Origin: Pictodentalium vernedei | Taxonomy: Eukaryota > Mollusca > Scaphopoda > Dentaliida > Dentaliidae | Assembly: GCA_031216915.1 (NCBI GenBank) | Contig: CM062296.1 | Coordinates: 663,835,838-663,899,837 of the forward strand | Length of the DNA stretch: 64,000 nucleotides | Direction: 5' to 3' | Part shown: piece by piece, positions 40,428 through 51,212 of the stretch | How the letters are laid out: the number at the start of each line of letters is the position of its first letter | Position numbering within the stretch: position 1 is the stretch's first letter | Position numbers and translations under genes: made by a program | The notes under the pieces: generated by a model | Seen by the model: only the letters and a program-made list of their open reading frames with translations | What the model was told of the DNA's origin: nothing | The model's database searches: none

Positions 40428-41690
40428 CATGGCTAGTACCAGCATCATTAAATCATCCAACTTTAGCTCTATTGAGAGAAAGAAAGAAGAAACCAGAGAG
40501 GAATAGAGAGAGAAGGAGAGGAAAGAAAGAAATGAGAAAGAGAAGGAGAGAAAGAGAGGGAGAGAGCAGCCCGCAGAGAGTCGGCGACGGGATCGCACAA
40601 GGTAAGTATCAATACCAGTACTAAGGGGCCGGGGGGGGGGGGGGGTCCCAAAATGACACAATTCAGAAACTCATGGAGGAGAGAGCCCAGGATAGGGAGG
40701 ATAGAATAAGGGAGAGGGAGGAATGGCGTCTCAGGTATGCTGAGATGGAGCGAAAACATGCCCAGAGACAACAGACTCCGCAAATCTCACTGGACAGTAG
40801 TGCTGCATCAGCAGGTGTTCCAGCAGCCACTGCGGCTTCTGCTGGGTCACCTCTTTGTAGCCCAATCAAGGCCATTGCCATTGCAGAGGCCCACGCGGAA
40901 GCAAAGGCCTTGGACAATTTGGATAATCTGGACAACTTGGATAACTCCTTTATTAGAGAGATACTTACCACCGAACTCCAGGTGGTAGCCTCTGAGGGAC
41001 CTGTCCCGAGAAGCCATCAGCTGGTCGGGGGGACACATGCCCCACTAAGGAAACTTCCAAAGACCTAGCAGATCCTTGCGCACTGGGTACCATCTGCCCG
41101 GACAAAAACCTAGAAACTATGCTTACCACACCACGGGACAGTATACCTAGCATAACAGCGACCCCGTCTCGAAATAACAGCAAAAGAAAGAAATCACTGG
41201 ATCTTGAGAGTGAGTTGGTGGGAGTGATGGATAGTCAGGGCTTTCATCACACCGTTGACCGGCAGGTCAAGAAAGTGAGGAACTGCCCTCCACCCACCCA
41301 TCACCCACCCCACTCTCTTATCCAGAAACTAATGATGAGCCTCAAACAAATCTGCCAGGGCCTCTTCCACTCATGGAGACACCCTGGTCAACTGTCGTCT
41401 CTAGCAAGAAGGGTAAAAACGTGACACCCAACAGCCAAAATCAAGCTAGCAGCCAAAACCAGAAAGGGGGCGGGGGCAAATCCAGGCAGCCTCCCCAATA
41501 ATAATAATAATAGTAAAAATAAAACCAACGGCATTAGGGAGGGCAGGGGTAACACCCCCCCCCCCCAACCTCACTGCGGTATTAACTAGGGTTCATCCCG
41601 ACACACCCAGTGGAGCCATAAACCTTAGCTTACATAACTGTAAATGGGATAGATTCCACTCCAAAGCACGGGCAAGGTCATGTGGAAAAT
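40428..41690 (+). pseudogene. LINE B Gag-like ORF1, N-terminal part
   Basis: Highly charged, purine-rich start (GAGAGAAAGAAAG runs), G15 run at about 40631-40645, then a 131 aa frame (40673-41068): REDRIREREEWRLRYAEMERKHAQR, coiled coil as in LINE A, followed by a low-complexity DNLDNLDNLDN repeat. A stop at 40504 and frame changes show decay. The gene is interrupted at about 41690 by a tandem-core element and resumes at 43569. Confidence 0.6.
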
Positions 41691-43568
41691 AAAAGTCACC
41701 TGCCCCAACAAGGAAACTAAAGTAATGAAAGTGTCAATGACACTGTAGCTCAACTTGTCAGGACAAAGACATGTACATGTATAGTATGTGACACAGCAAT
41801 GACAAACATCTAGGTAATGACCTGATAACAAAGGTACATATAAAGTATTGTAACGGTCTGTACATAAATACTGACCGTTGCCTGTAACAAATGTATAGGT
41901 AAAGTATTGTAAAGGTGGGTGACAGTCAGATGCTTAACTAGAAAAGAAATCTTTGAGTCCCAAAGTGGGTCTGACTGAACCCCCAAATATTTGTTCTCAT
42001 AGCACAGTGATAACAAAGGCACCCCAAAACACACTCGTTTCTGTCCCAAGGTGAAAACAAAGGTACCCAAGAAGTTTTGTGAAGATCAGTTCATAAATAC
42101 GAGCTGTATAGAACTTGTGACAAAAAACTGATTGGACCTAATTTCGGTACAAAATGGCCACTGGCAGCCATCTTGAATTTTGGACCGTACCCAGAAACGC
42201 TCATTCTCGTCCCAAGGTGATAACAAAGGTACCTAAGAAGTTTTGTGAAGATCGGTTCATAAATACAGCCTCTACCCTGAACCGTATTGACATGTGTGCT
42301 TACATTGTGTAAGTAGCACTGTATAAATCAAAGTTCATCTAATTTGCATAATTTCTGCAAAAAAAAAACAACCTTACAATATGTGATGTATTCCATGTTA
42401 CTAAACATTCATACAAAAATTTATTCAAATCAGAACTTTCATACATAAGTTCTGTACAAAAGACTGATTGCACTAATTTTGGTACAAAATGGCTGCTGGT
42501 GGCCATCTTGAATTTCGGACCACACCCCAAAACACTCGCTCCCATCCCACGGTGATAACAAAGGTACCCAAGAAGTTTCGTAAAGACTGGTTCATAAATA
42601 TGGCCTCTAGTCTGAGATGTATAGAAGTTGTGTACAAAAACCTGATTAGACCTAATTTCGGTACAAAATGGCCACTGGCAGCCATCTTGAATTTTAGACC
42701 GCACCCAGAAACACTCGTTCTCGTCCCAAGGTGATGACAAAGGTACCCAAGACATTTCGTGAAGATCAGTTCATAAATTCAGACTCTAGTCTGAGCCGTA
42801 TTGACATGTGTACTTACTGTGTGTAAGTCGCACTGAAAAAATCAAAGTTCATCTAATTTGCATAATTTCTGCACGAGAAAAAAACCCGTATTATATGTGA
42901 TGTATCCCATGGTACTAAACATTCACACAAAAAATTATTCAAATCAGCGCTTTCATATGGAAGTTCTGTGCAAAAATCTGATTGCACCTAATTTTGTACA
43001 AAATGGCTGCCATCGGCCATCTTGAATTTCGGACCGGACCCAAAAACATTCGTTCTCGTCCCACGGTGATACCAAAGGTACCCAAGAAGTTTCGTAAAGA
43101 TCGGTTCATAAATACGGCCTCTAGCCCGAGCCGTATTGGCATTTGCACTTACAGTGCTGAAAGTAACATAAAAAAAACATCAAAATTAGTCTAATTTGCA
43201 CAATTTATGCACGAGAAAAAAACCCGCATTATATGTGATGTATCCCATGGTACTAAACATTCATACAAAAAATTATTCAAATCAGAGCTTTCATATGGAA
43301 GTTCTGTACAAAAAAACAGATTTCTGCATCGTCGGTACAAAATGGCGGCTGGCCGCCATCTTGAATCTCGGACTGCACCCCAAAACACTCGTTCTCGTCC
43401 CACGGTCATAACAAAGGTGCCCATGAAGTTTCGTAAAGATCGGTTCATAAATACGGCCTCTAGCCCGAGCCGTATCCAATTGTTGACGTACGGACAGACG
43501 GACAGATGGACAGACGGACGACGGGCCATGACAAAAGCTCAAATTTGGCTTCGCCAAAGTTGAGCTAA
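41691..43568 (+). mobile_element. Second tandem-core element with hairpin-CTAA end
   Basis: A ~335 bp unit with GTACAAAATGG, GCCATCTTGAATTT, AACAAAGGTACCCAAGAAG and GATCGGTTCATAAATAC recurs, with GCCATCTTG at about 42168, 42502, 42680, 43017 and 43350. GGACAGACGGACAGATGGAC precedes the right-end hairpin (arms 43536-43549 and 43553-43566), which is followed by CTAA. The architecture matches the element at 170-2482. Its removal restores LINE gag continuity with copy A. The left edge is approximate. Confidence 0.6.
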
Positions 43569-44050
43569 AAATAATCAAAGATGGGATCCACATCAATGGC
43601 AGGTGGCACGCCGGGGAGGAATACAATACCTCCTCAACGCCCATACAGTGCCACAAATGCCAAACGTTCGGACATATCGCCAACAAATGCAGAGGGAATT
43701 TAACCTGCATGAATTGCGGAGAACCACATCTCACCAAGTCATGCAGGTTGAAGTCCCCCTCTTGCCCCAACTGTAAAGGTAGTCATCCCAGCAGCTACCG
43801 GGAGTGTCCCCATTTTAAAAATGTAAAAACCGCCATCAAGCTGAAAAACCTAAATCTCAACAAGCCTGACAATGCGTCATCTTCTCATACTGTCTGCTCC
43901 CTTATCGCCGGATCGCTTTACTCAGTATTAAGCAAACACGCCAAAACCAATCTATCTGACATCTGCCAAGATGTCAGCCGATCGGCGTCCCGACTTTTCA
44001 AAACGCATATCTCGGAATCACTAGTCAAAGCCGCTATCAGCTCAGACTAA
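43569..44050 (+). CDS. LINE B Gag-like ORF1, zinc-knuckle part
   Basis: Three consecutive zinc knuckles are readable from 43650: CHKCQTFGHIANKC, CMNCGEPHLTKSC and CPNCKGSHPSSYREC. The region ends in SDICQDVSRSASRLFK...SSD stop. Such triple CCHC Gag proteins are typical of Jockey- and I-type LINEs and bind the element RNA. The open frame from 43709 carries the last two knuckles; the first lies in the same frame upstream. Confidence 0.8.
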
Positions 44051-44100
44051 AGCACCTGTCTAACCAATATCTAAAGCACCGCTACTAATTCCCGAACCCC

Positions 44101-44800
44101 GTCATGAATAAGCTACAAATAGCCGTGTGGAACGCTAGAAGCGTTAATAAAAAAACTCCAAATGGGCGGATACTTCGAAGATACAGACATTATCTGCATC
44201 TGCGAAAGTTGGCTTCAACCCAGCAAAAATTTTTCAGTTAGCAGATTCAGCACTATTAGAAGAGATCGACAAATCACTAAAGGTGGTGGCGTTGCTCTTC
44301 TAATAAAGCAGAACAGCAAAACTAAAACCATTAGAACTAATCACCTCGATGCACAGATGATTGCTACTGAAATCACTGTCGACAATAAAAACATCGCGAT
44401 TGTTTGTTATTATAACGACCCAAGCAAAATTGTTTCTGACACTGTCTTTGAATGCTTTACGAGGAAATACAAACACTGCATTTTCCTCGGCGACTTCAAT
44501 GCCAAACACTTGTACTTTGGCTGTAACAAAACCACCCCCAACGGTGAAGCCCTCCTTGAAATCACAAAAACATAACCTTCATGTGGTTATGAATGACAGC
44601 TCAGCAGCTTATATCAGTAATAACCCATTATTCTCATCCGAGTTCCTCGATCTAATTATCGCCAGTGACTCCCTGATAAATCACATCGATGACCACTGGG
44701 TCGGCGATGATGACTTAGGCAGCGATCACCTCCCGGTCCATGCCTCACTGCAGCTAGGAAATGGCCCACTCAGGTACTCCCACTCTCCGCTGAAATTTTA
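44101..44800 (+). pseudogene. LINE B endonuclease domain, frameshifted
   Basis: MNKLQIAVWNARSVN at 44104, frame change at an A-run (44150), then 44162-44575 with CICESWLQPSKNFSV, GGGVALLIKQ, YKHCIFLGDFNAKH. A second break at an A-run near 44565; the end (LDLIIASDSL, VGDDDLGSDHLPVHA) is in the 44361-44801 frame. All catalytic blocks are present although split. Confidence 0.75.
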
Positions 44801-44849
44801 GAAAAATTAATTGGAACCTCTATCGTGACATCATCGATGTCAAACTCAC

Positions 44850-44877
44850 AACCCCCCCCCCCCCCCCCCCCCCCCCA
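44850..44877. repeat. Poly-C run inside LINE B ORF2
   Basis: About 25 C where LINEs A and C have a short G-rich stretch (GGATGGGGGGTG; GGATGGGGGAAGG on their strand). It shifts the ORF2 frame and shows local homopolymer expansion within coding sequence. Confidence 0.85.
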
Positions 44878-44964
44878 TCCAATGCAGCGGAACTCGAAAC
44901 CCAATGCGAGGGCATAGAGAAAATCAGTAACTCAACCCAAAACGAAATATGCCCAAAAGAAGAA

Positions 44965-46857
44965 GTGCGCCCCTGGAAAAATACTATCTCGGACGACACA
45001 CTCTCACTAATCAAAACTAAACGGAAAGCTCTTCGCGCTCTTAAAACCGAAACTGACCCCGGTAAGAAAGCTCACCTCAAAAAAACATACAACCGCCTTC
45101 ATGGCGAGGTGAAGAAAGCCCTCCAAGCTGAAAAACAAGCCAACTGGGAAAAGGCAACAGTCGATCTAAACGGAGTCCAGGATGCCAAAAAATTCTGGGA
45201 CTCTTTCAAAACCCTAACTGGGCAAACAAACAAAAGCCGCAAAGCCGCAGGCAAACCTCTTACGAAGGAAGACGGTTCCTTCACGCGCACCGACAAAGAC
45301 AAGGCCGAAACCTTTGCCGACCTCCTAAGAAAAACGCATCGCCCGCATCAAGGTGCGGGCAACGATTACGCCGTCATACACGCCATTGATGACTTCATCA
45401 ATGAACACCCTGATATCTACCGTGACCCCAAATTCGATGATGAGCCAGAAGACGGCGATGACGATGACCTCGTCACCCCCATCACTAATGATGAAATCAT
45501 CAACGTCATAAAAAATGCAAAAATTCTTCCTCACCCGGCGATGACGAAGTAAGCTACAAAATTCTAAAACAAAGCCCATACTCCCTAATCGAAAAACTAA
45601 ACAAACTGTTCAACGCATGCCTCACCCATGGCTACTTTCCCAAATGTTGGAAAAAGCCATCGGTTTCATGATACCAAAACCGGACAAGGACCCCTCCGAT
45701 CCAGCCAGCTACCGCCCAATCAGCCTACTCAGCTGCATTGGTAAGACATTCGAACAAATCCTTACCAATCGGTTCAGGGGGCACCTTGAAGACAACGATT
45801 TTTTCCATAAATGGCAAAGAGCCTATAGAAACCGTAAAGAAGGCATCGAACATGTCTACCGACTAGTCACCCAAATGAAAACAGCTATCAACAATCAGCA
45901 AATAGGCGCGGCAGTCCTGTTAGACATCGAAAAAGTATTTGACTCCGTTTGGCAAAATGGAATGCGCTACAAATTATCAAAAATGAAACTCCCCAAGAAA
46001 TTGCTCAGATTACCATCCTCTTTCTTAAATGATCGCGAAATTAAAGTCAGAGTGAACAATGAAATGTCTGACTGTGTCCCCCTTGAAGCAGGCACCCCCC
46101 ACCCTCCCAAGGATCCGTCCTAAGCCCCCCTCCTTTACATCTTCTATGTAAATGACCTTAACTGCTCCGAGGATCGTGTTCAAGTCTCCCAATTCGCGGA
46201 TGATAAGGGCCTCTGGGACCCTAACAATACGGCCAATCTGCTCCAAAAACCCCTGCAACGCGCTCTCGATGACCTAGAACAATGGTGTGCCAAATGGAGA
46301 AATTAAGCTAAACGCCAAAAAAACCAACGAATCACCTTAACTCGCAAGAAAAATAAACGTGATTTTGACCTAAAACTAATGGATAACACCTTCCCAGAAT
46401 GCAAAGAGGCGAAATTCCTGGGCATCACCATTGATCAAAAATTGTCCTTTAACAAACACACCGACGACATGGCGAAAAAAGCCACCAAATGCATTAATTT
46501 ATTGAAAATGCTAAAGGGGACTTCAAGGGGAGCCAACCAGTCCACCCTACTCAAACTATACAAAGCCTTTGTGCGCCCAGTACTCGAATACGGGGCAATC
46601 ATCCTAACTGACCTCAACCAAACTAATATGGGAAAACTCCAGAAGGTCCAAAATCACGCGCTTGGAGTCGCCCTCCGCGCCCCATGGGACACACCCATCA
46701 AAACACTCCACGACAGGGCCGATAACCCCACCATCAAAGACCGCTTAGCCATCCTAGCCGTGAAAAATCATGACCGGCTAGCCGACAGTGAACTAATCTC
46801 CGAACTTGGAACCATCTGCGAAAGCCGACAAAAGCCCAAAAATTCCGATCAAAACTA
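44965..46857 (+). pseudogene. LINE B ORF2 linker, RT and C-terminal region
   Basis: Three main frames: 44965-45552 (KTKRKALRALKTE to NDEIINVIKNA), 45617-46123 (YRPISLLSCIGKTFEQI, LLDIEKVFDSVWQ) and 46379-46858 (EAKFLGITIDQKLSFNKHT to LGTICESRQKP). QVSQFADDKGLW is readable near 46185. Frame changes lie near 45530, 46095 and 46310. The first RT motif reads EKVFDS where LINE C has EKAFDS. Most complete copy in length, but not functional as it stands. Confidence 0.8.
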
Positions 46858-48146
46858 AGACCGCTCGGAAAAAAAGTCCACATTAAACGCTCGCGGTCCC
46901 CGGCACCTCCATATAATCTCAGACTAACCTAAATAAGGTCGCAACAAGCGAAAGGTACAACAGGAAAGAAACACCCTCGGGTGTGGTTTAGTGTGCTAAA
47001 CCTGTTACCCTCCAGCTGCAATCTCATTTCCAGCCGGGGAAGCTCAGCCCACATAAAACGCTCGCGATACCAGGCGCCCCCAAATAACCTCAAACTAATC
47101 TAAATATGGTCGAAACCAGCGAAGGGCATAACAGAAACACCCTCGGGTGTGGCTTAGTGTCTAACCTGTTACACTCCAGATACAAACTGACTCTCAGCCC
47201 AAGAAGGTGAGCTAACAGGCAGATTAACAGCTTAACTGTGGCCTTCTACCAGAAAGGGCTGCCTTCACTGACTCAGCTAAAGATTAGATCACAAATTAAA
47301 ACATAATGTGCTACTTTTATCTTTTTTTGATTTTTACATATTCTAATGAAAACTAATTCTGCCTTCTTCTTTTAAGAAGGTACGCAGAAGATGCTTTTTG
47401 ACCAGCACCCCAATAACCGCTATGGACAGTCTAACCGTTATAGAAACGGTAACCCCCATGGTTCCTGATTACAATTATCTTTCTATATCTTTTTTTTATA
47501 TCTTACACATTCTAATGAAAACTAATTCTGCCTTCTTCTTTTAAGAAGGTACACAGAAGATGCTTTTGACCAGCACCCCAATAACCGCTATGGACAGTCT
47601 AACCGTTATAGAAACGGTAACCCCCATGGTTCCTGAACATCCTCCACTCCATCCCCAAAAGTGGTCGACCACTTTAAGGGAGGCGAGCGTTGGTCCTGCG
47701 TCCCGCCTCTGCCCCTTTTGTAAGCGCATCGCGCATCTCTTGTCCCAACCCAATAGGATTACAATGCAGGCCTGCCCCCGAACCAGGGAAGTTCGGGTCT
47801 TCTTTCTGGTGGTCCCCGAAAGGGGTCGTTGTCGTTTCCTTCAAAGACGTCCTACCAAACAGAGACAGTATGAGGCAGATTATACTTGCCAGTGATGGCC
47901 ATCACTCAATATCATCTCTGAAGTGGCAGACTATACTTGCCTGAAAATCCAGATCGACTGCACCCTCGGGGAGAGGTAGTACCTTTGTGAGAGGACCCAA
48001 CCTCTCACACTGGTCCTCACCCGAGGGTTCAACCGACATCAGTCAAAGAGACCATTACGCCCAAACCGGTGACACCGGCCGAGTACCTGAACCTGTTCCT
48101 CCTTCAACACGAGTAGACATGTGGAAATTAGTCATTTACAGTCACT
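46858..48146 (+). repeat. LINE B 3' UTR
   Basis: 46880-47205 tandem palindromic repeats; 47340-47460 and 47500-47640 are a duplicated segment (AAAACTAATTCTGCC...CCCCCATGGTTCCTGA). The hairpin block includes ACCGTTATAGAAACGGT (47602-47618), AAAGTGGTCGACCACTTT (47658-47675), GCAGGCCTGC (47766-47775), CCCCGAAAGGGG (about 47813-47824), AGTGATGGCCATCACT (47891-47906) and the paired CTCGGGGAGAGG region (47965-48025). Confidence 0.75.
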
Positions 48147-48209
48147 GAGGATCGAAAGGGGCTTGTTCCCCATACCGTCCCGGCGCGCCTTCGGCGCGTT
48201 AAACCATTC
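48147..48209 (+). repeat. Shared two-hairpin 3' tail, copy 13 (LINE B)
   Basis: Both hairpins intact. Junction: CATTCCATTCGCTGATGCTAGGGA, then a truncated LINE. Confidence 0.85.
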
Positions 48210-48224
48210 CATTCGCTGATGCTA

Positions 48225-48495
48225 GGGACGGGACAATCATCCTAACTGACCTCAATCAAACCAATATGGGTAAACTCCAGAAGGTCCACAATCACGCGCT
48301 TAGCGTCGCCCTCCGCGCCCCATAGGACACACCTATCAAAACACTCCACGACAGAGCCTACATCCCTACCATAAAAGACCGCCTTGCATCTCTAGCCGCG
48401 AAGAACCACGACCGGCTAGCCGATAGCCAGCTAATATCCGAATTACAGGCAATTTGCGATAGTAGACAAAAACCCCAAAACGTCAAAAGCTAAAA
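48225..48495 (+). pseudogene. LINE fragment, ORF2 C-terminal ~85 codons
   Basis: Starts in the GAIILTDLNQTNMGKLQKV block and runs to ISELQAICDSRQKPQN and a stop, with an in-frame TAG (CCATAGGACACACC) in place of the Trp codon. It is more diverged than B, C, D and G, so a different subfamily. Confidence 0.7.
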
Positions 48496-48537
48496 ACCAC
48501 TAAAATAGGAAATAATAATCAGGATTTAAATCAGCCA

Positions 48538-49375
48538 GCATGCAAACACAACATGGGAAAAGATAGGGAGGCCAAGCTATTGTCATCAACACTACTGCGA
48601 CCCTACAGTACGATATGTCCTTTTTAAGGCGTGCTACAATGCGCTGAACCGAACTATTCTGCCCCCACACACAACATAAACTCGGCAATCACGCAATCAA
48701 AACGGAGAAAGCCTGGGGAGGCTAAGCTATTGTCAGCAACACTACTGCGACCCTACAGCACGATATGTCCTTTTTAAGGCATGCTACAACATCTGAACCA
48801 AACCACTCTGCCTCCACCTACACTTACAATGGGGAAAGACAGGGAGGCCTAGCTATTGTCAGCAACACTACTGCGATCCTACAGTACGACGTGTCCTTTT
48901 TAAGGCATACTACAATACGCTGAACCGAACTACTCTATCCCCACACACAACATAAACTCGGCAATCACGCAATCAAAACGGAGAAAGCCTGGGGAGGCCA
49001 AACTATTGTTAGCAACACTACTGCGACCCTATAGTACAATATGTCCTTTTTAAGGCATGCTACAATAGCTGAACCAAACCACTCTGCCTCCACCTACAGT
49101 TACAATGGGGAAAGATAGGGAGGCCAAGCTATTGTCAGCAACACTACTGCGACCCTACAGTACGATATGTCCTTTTTAAGGCATGTTACAATACGCAGAA
49201 CCGGACCACTCTGGCCCCTCACACAACATAAAACTTAGCAATCACGCAATCATAACAGAGAAAGCCTGGGGAGGCCAAGCTATTGTCAGCAACACTACTG
49301 CGACCCTACAGTACGATATGTCCTTCTTAAGGCATGCTACAATAGCTGAACCAATCCACTCGGCAATCCACTAAC
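48538..49375. repeat. Dimeric tandem array, six monomers
   Basis: GGAGGC(C/T)AAGCTATTGTCAGCAACACTACTGCGACC recurs at about 48568, 48717, 48845, 48994, 49120 and 49272, with spacings alternating ~127 and ~150 bp, i.e. a ~276 bp dimer. Each monomer also has ACGATATGTCCTTTTTAAGGCATGCTACAA. It occupies the place of the ~175 bp palindromic repeats in the 3' UTR of the LINE fragment. Confidence 0.85.
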
Positions 49376-49489
49376 ACTGACAAGGAACACCAACTCAACA
49401 GTCACGCTCATCATAACCAGAACACGTACAAGCATTATACACATGCACACAAACACCGACACATTTCTTTCATCCTTTAATTACTATAA

Positions 49490-50176
49490 TAAAATATTAC
49501 AATTATCTTTCTATATCTTTTTTTATATCTTACACATTCTAATGAAAACTAATTCTGCCTTCTTCTTTTAAGAAGGTACACAGAAGATGCTTTTGACCAG
49601 CACCCCCATAACCGCTATGGACAGTCTAGCCGTTATAGAAACGGTAACCCCCATGGTTCCTGAACATCCTCCACTCCATCCCTAAAAGTGGTCGACCACT
49701 TTAAGGGAGGCGAGCGTTGGTCCTGTGTCTCGCCTCTGCCCCCCTTTTTGTAAGCGCATTGCGCATCTTTTGTCCCAACCCAATAGGACCACAATGCAGG
49801 CCTGCCCCCGAACCAGGGAAGTTCGGGTCTTCTTTCTGGTGGTCCCCGAAAGGGGTCGTTGTTGTTTCTTTCAAAGACGTCCTACCAAACAGAGACAGCC
49901 TGAGGCAGATTATACTTGCCAGTGATGGCCATCATCCAATATCATCTCCGAAGTGGCAGACTATACTTGCCTGAAAATCCAGATCGACTGCATCCTCGGG
50001 GAGAGGTAGTACCTTTGTGAGAGGACCCAATCTCCCACACTGGTCCTCACCCGAGGGTTCAACCGACATCAGCCAAAGAGACCATCACGCCACAACCGGT
50101 GACACCTGCCGAGTACCTGAACCTGTTCCTCCTTCAACACGTCCAGACATGCGAAAATTGATCATCTACAGTCAAT
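49490..50176 (+). repeat. 3' UTR hairpin block of the LINE fragment
   Basis: Collinear with 47500-48146: ACCGCTATGG, GTGGTCGACCAC, GCGCATTGCGC, CCCCGAAAGGGG and the CTCGGGGAGAGG pairing block are all retained. Confidence 0.75.
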
Positions 50177-50239
50177 GAGGGTCGAAAGGGGCTTGTTCCC
50201 CAAACCGTCCCTGCGCGGCTTCGGCGCGTGAAACCATTC
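50177..50239 (+). repeat. Shared two-hairpin 3' tail, copy 14
   Basis: One change in the GC stem (GCGCGGCTTCGGCGCGTG). Junction: CATTCCTTACGCAAATGCTAGAGGG and then the U7 head. Confidence 0.8.
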
Positions 50240-50259
50240 CTTACGCAAATGCTAGAGGG

Positions 50260-51075
50260 TTCATTCATCCACTTTCATTTCATTCGCACCTCTGACTTCA
50301 GAGTGTGAAGACCTAATCAAGACCATTGAAATTCCTGCAAGATTGAAGAAGACAATTGCAGCTTTGGGGGTCTCTTGTCCTATCACCTGGACTGTCCAGA
50401 AGATAGGAATGAGAGTCCACCTGACTCTGGAATTCCAGATTGAAGAAGAGGGAAAATCACCGCCCTCCTCGGGGAGAGGTAGTACCTTTGCAGAGATGAC
50501 CTCCTCTCGCACTGGTCCTCACCCGAGCAAGCTAGGATCGAGGCTCTGAGAAAAGAAAGACAAGGAAGAAGAGCCCGTCCACCAAGCGCAGGGATTCCCG
50601 GCGCTTGGAGGCTTTTCTGGAAAAGAAGAGAGAGAAGGGTGAGGTAAATGAGGAGACAGAGACTGCCACCAGTTCCGCTCCCACTCCCACAGAGGCACCC
50701 ATCTTGTCCCCAGCTTCACAGCTGGTGACTATATATGAGGAAGGTCCTCTGGAGACTGAGTTGGAATCGGAAGCTGTCTTCTCGCCTCTTCCAGAACCCC
50801 ACTCACCTCTCCCTTCGGCACCAGAAAGCCTGACTGAGATCACCACCGAATCAACTCCACCAACAGATAACGCCTTCCCCAACCTGATTGGATTATCCAT
50901 AGAAGAGACATATAAAAGTGTAGCTGAGCTCATAAAGAATCAGAAGATAACAACGACAGCTCAAAAACTATCCAGCCAAACAGAAACAACTCTTCCAACA
51001 ACTCCTACAACTACAACATCACCAACACAGCCTCCTCCTCATAAGAAAAGGAACAAGAAACATAAACGCCGCTAA
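50260..51075 (+). pseudogene. U7: gag-like-only unit, start codon lost and frameshifted
   Basis: 5' hairpin CGCACCTCTGA/TCAGAGTGTG near 50285. The expected ATG is ATT (ACCATTGAAATTCC, about 50325). IPARLKKTIAALGVSCPITWTVQ and SSGRGSTFAEM lie in the frame ending 50549; KKSPSTKRRDSRRLEAFLEKK continues in another frame from about 50560, giving 156 aa (50605-51075) with a distinct middle (IEETYKSVAELIKNQKITTTAQKL) and the usual KKRNKKHKRR stop. Last member of the plus-strand train. Confidence 0.65.
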
Positions 51076-51149
51076 ATCTGCTCCTTCCCTTTCCTCCTTT
51101 GACACGTCGAGACATGGTGCAGAATCAAAGACACTAATATACAGTCACC

Positions 51150-51212
51150 GAGGGTCGAAAGGGGCTTGCTCCCCATACCGTCCCTGCGCGCCCTCGGCGC
51201 GCGAAGCCATTT
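51150..51212 (+). repeat. Shared two-hairpin 3' tail, copy 15 (U7)
   Basis: The loop is CCTCGG instead of CTTCGG, the stem intact. Junction GAAGCCATTTCGTTCGAGATGCTAGGGATATCC. Distal end of the plus-strand train. Confidence 0.85.
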
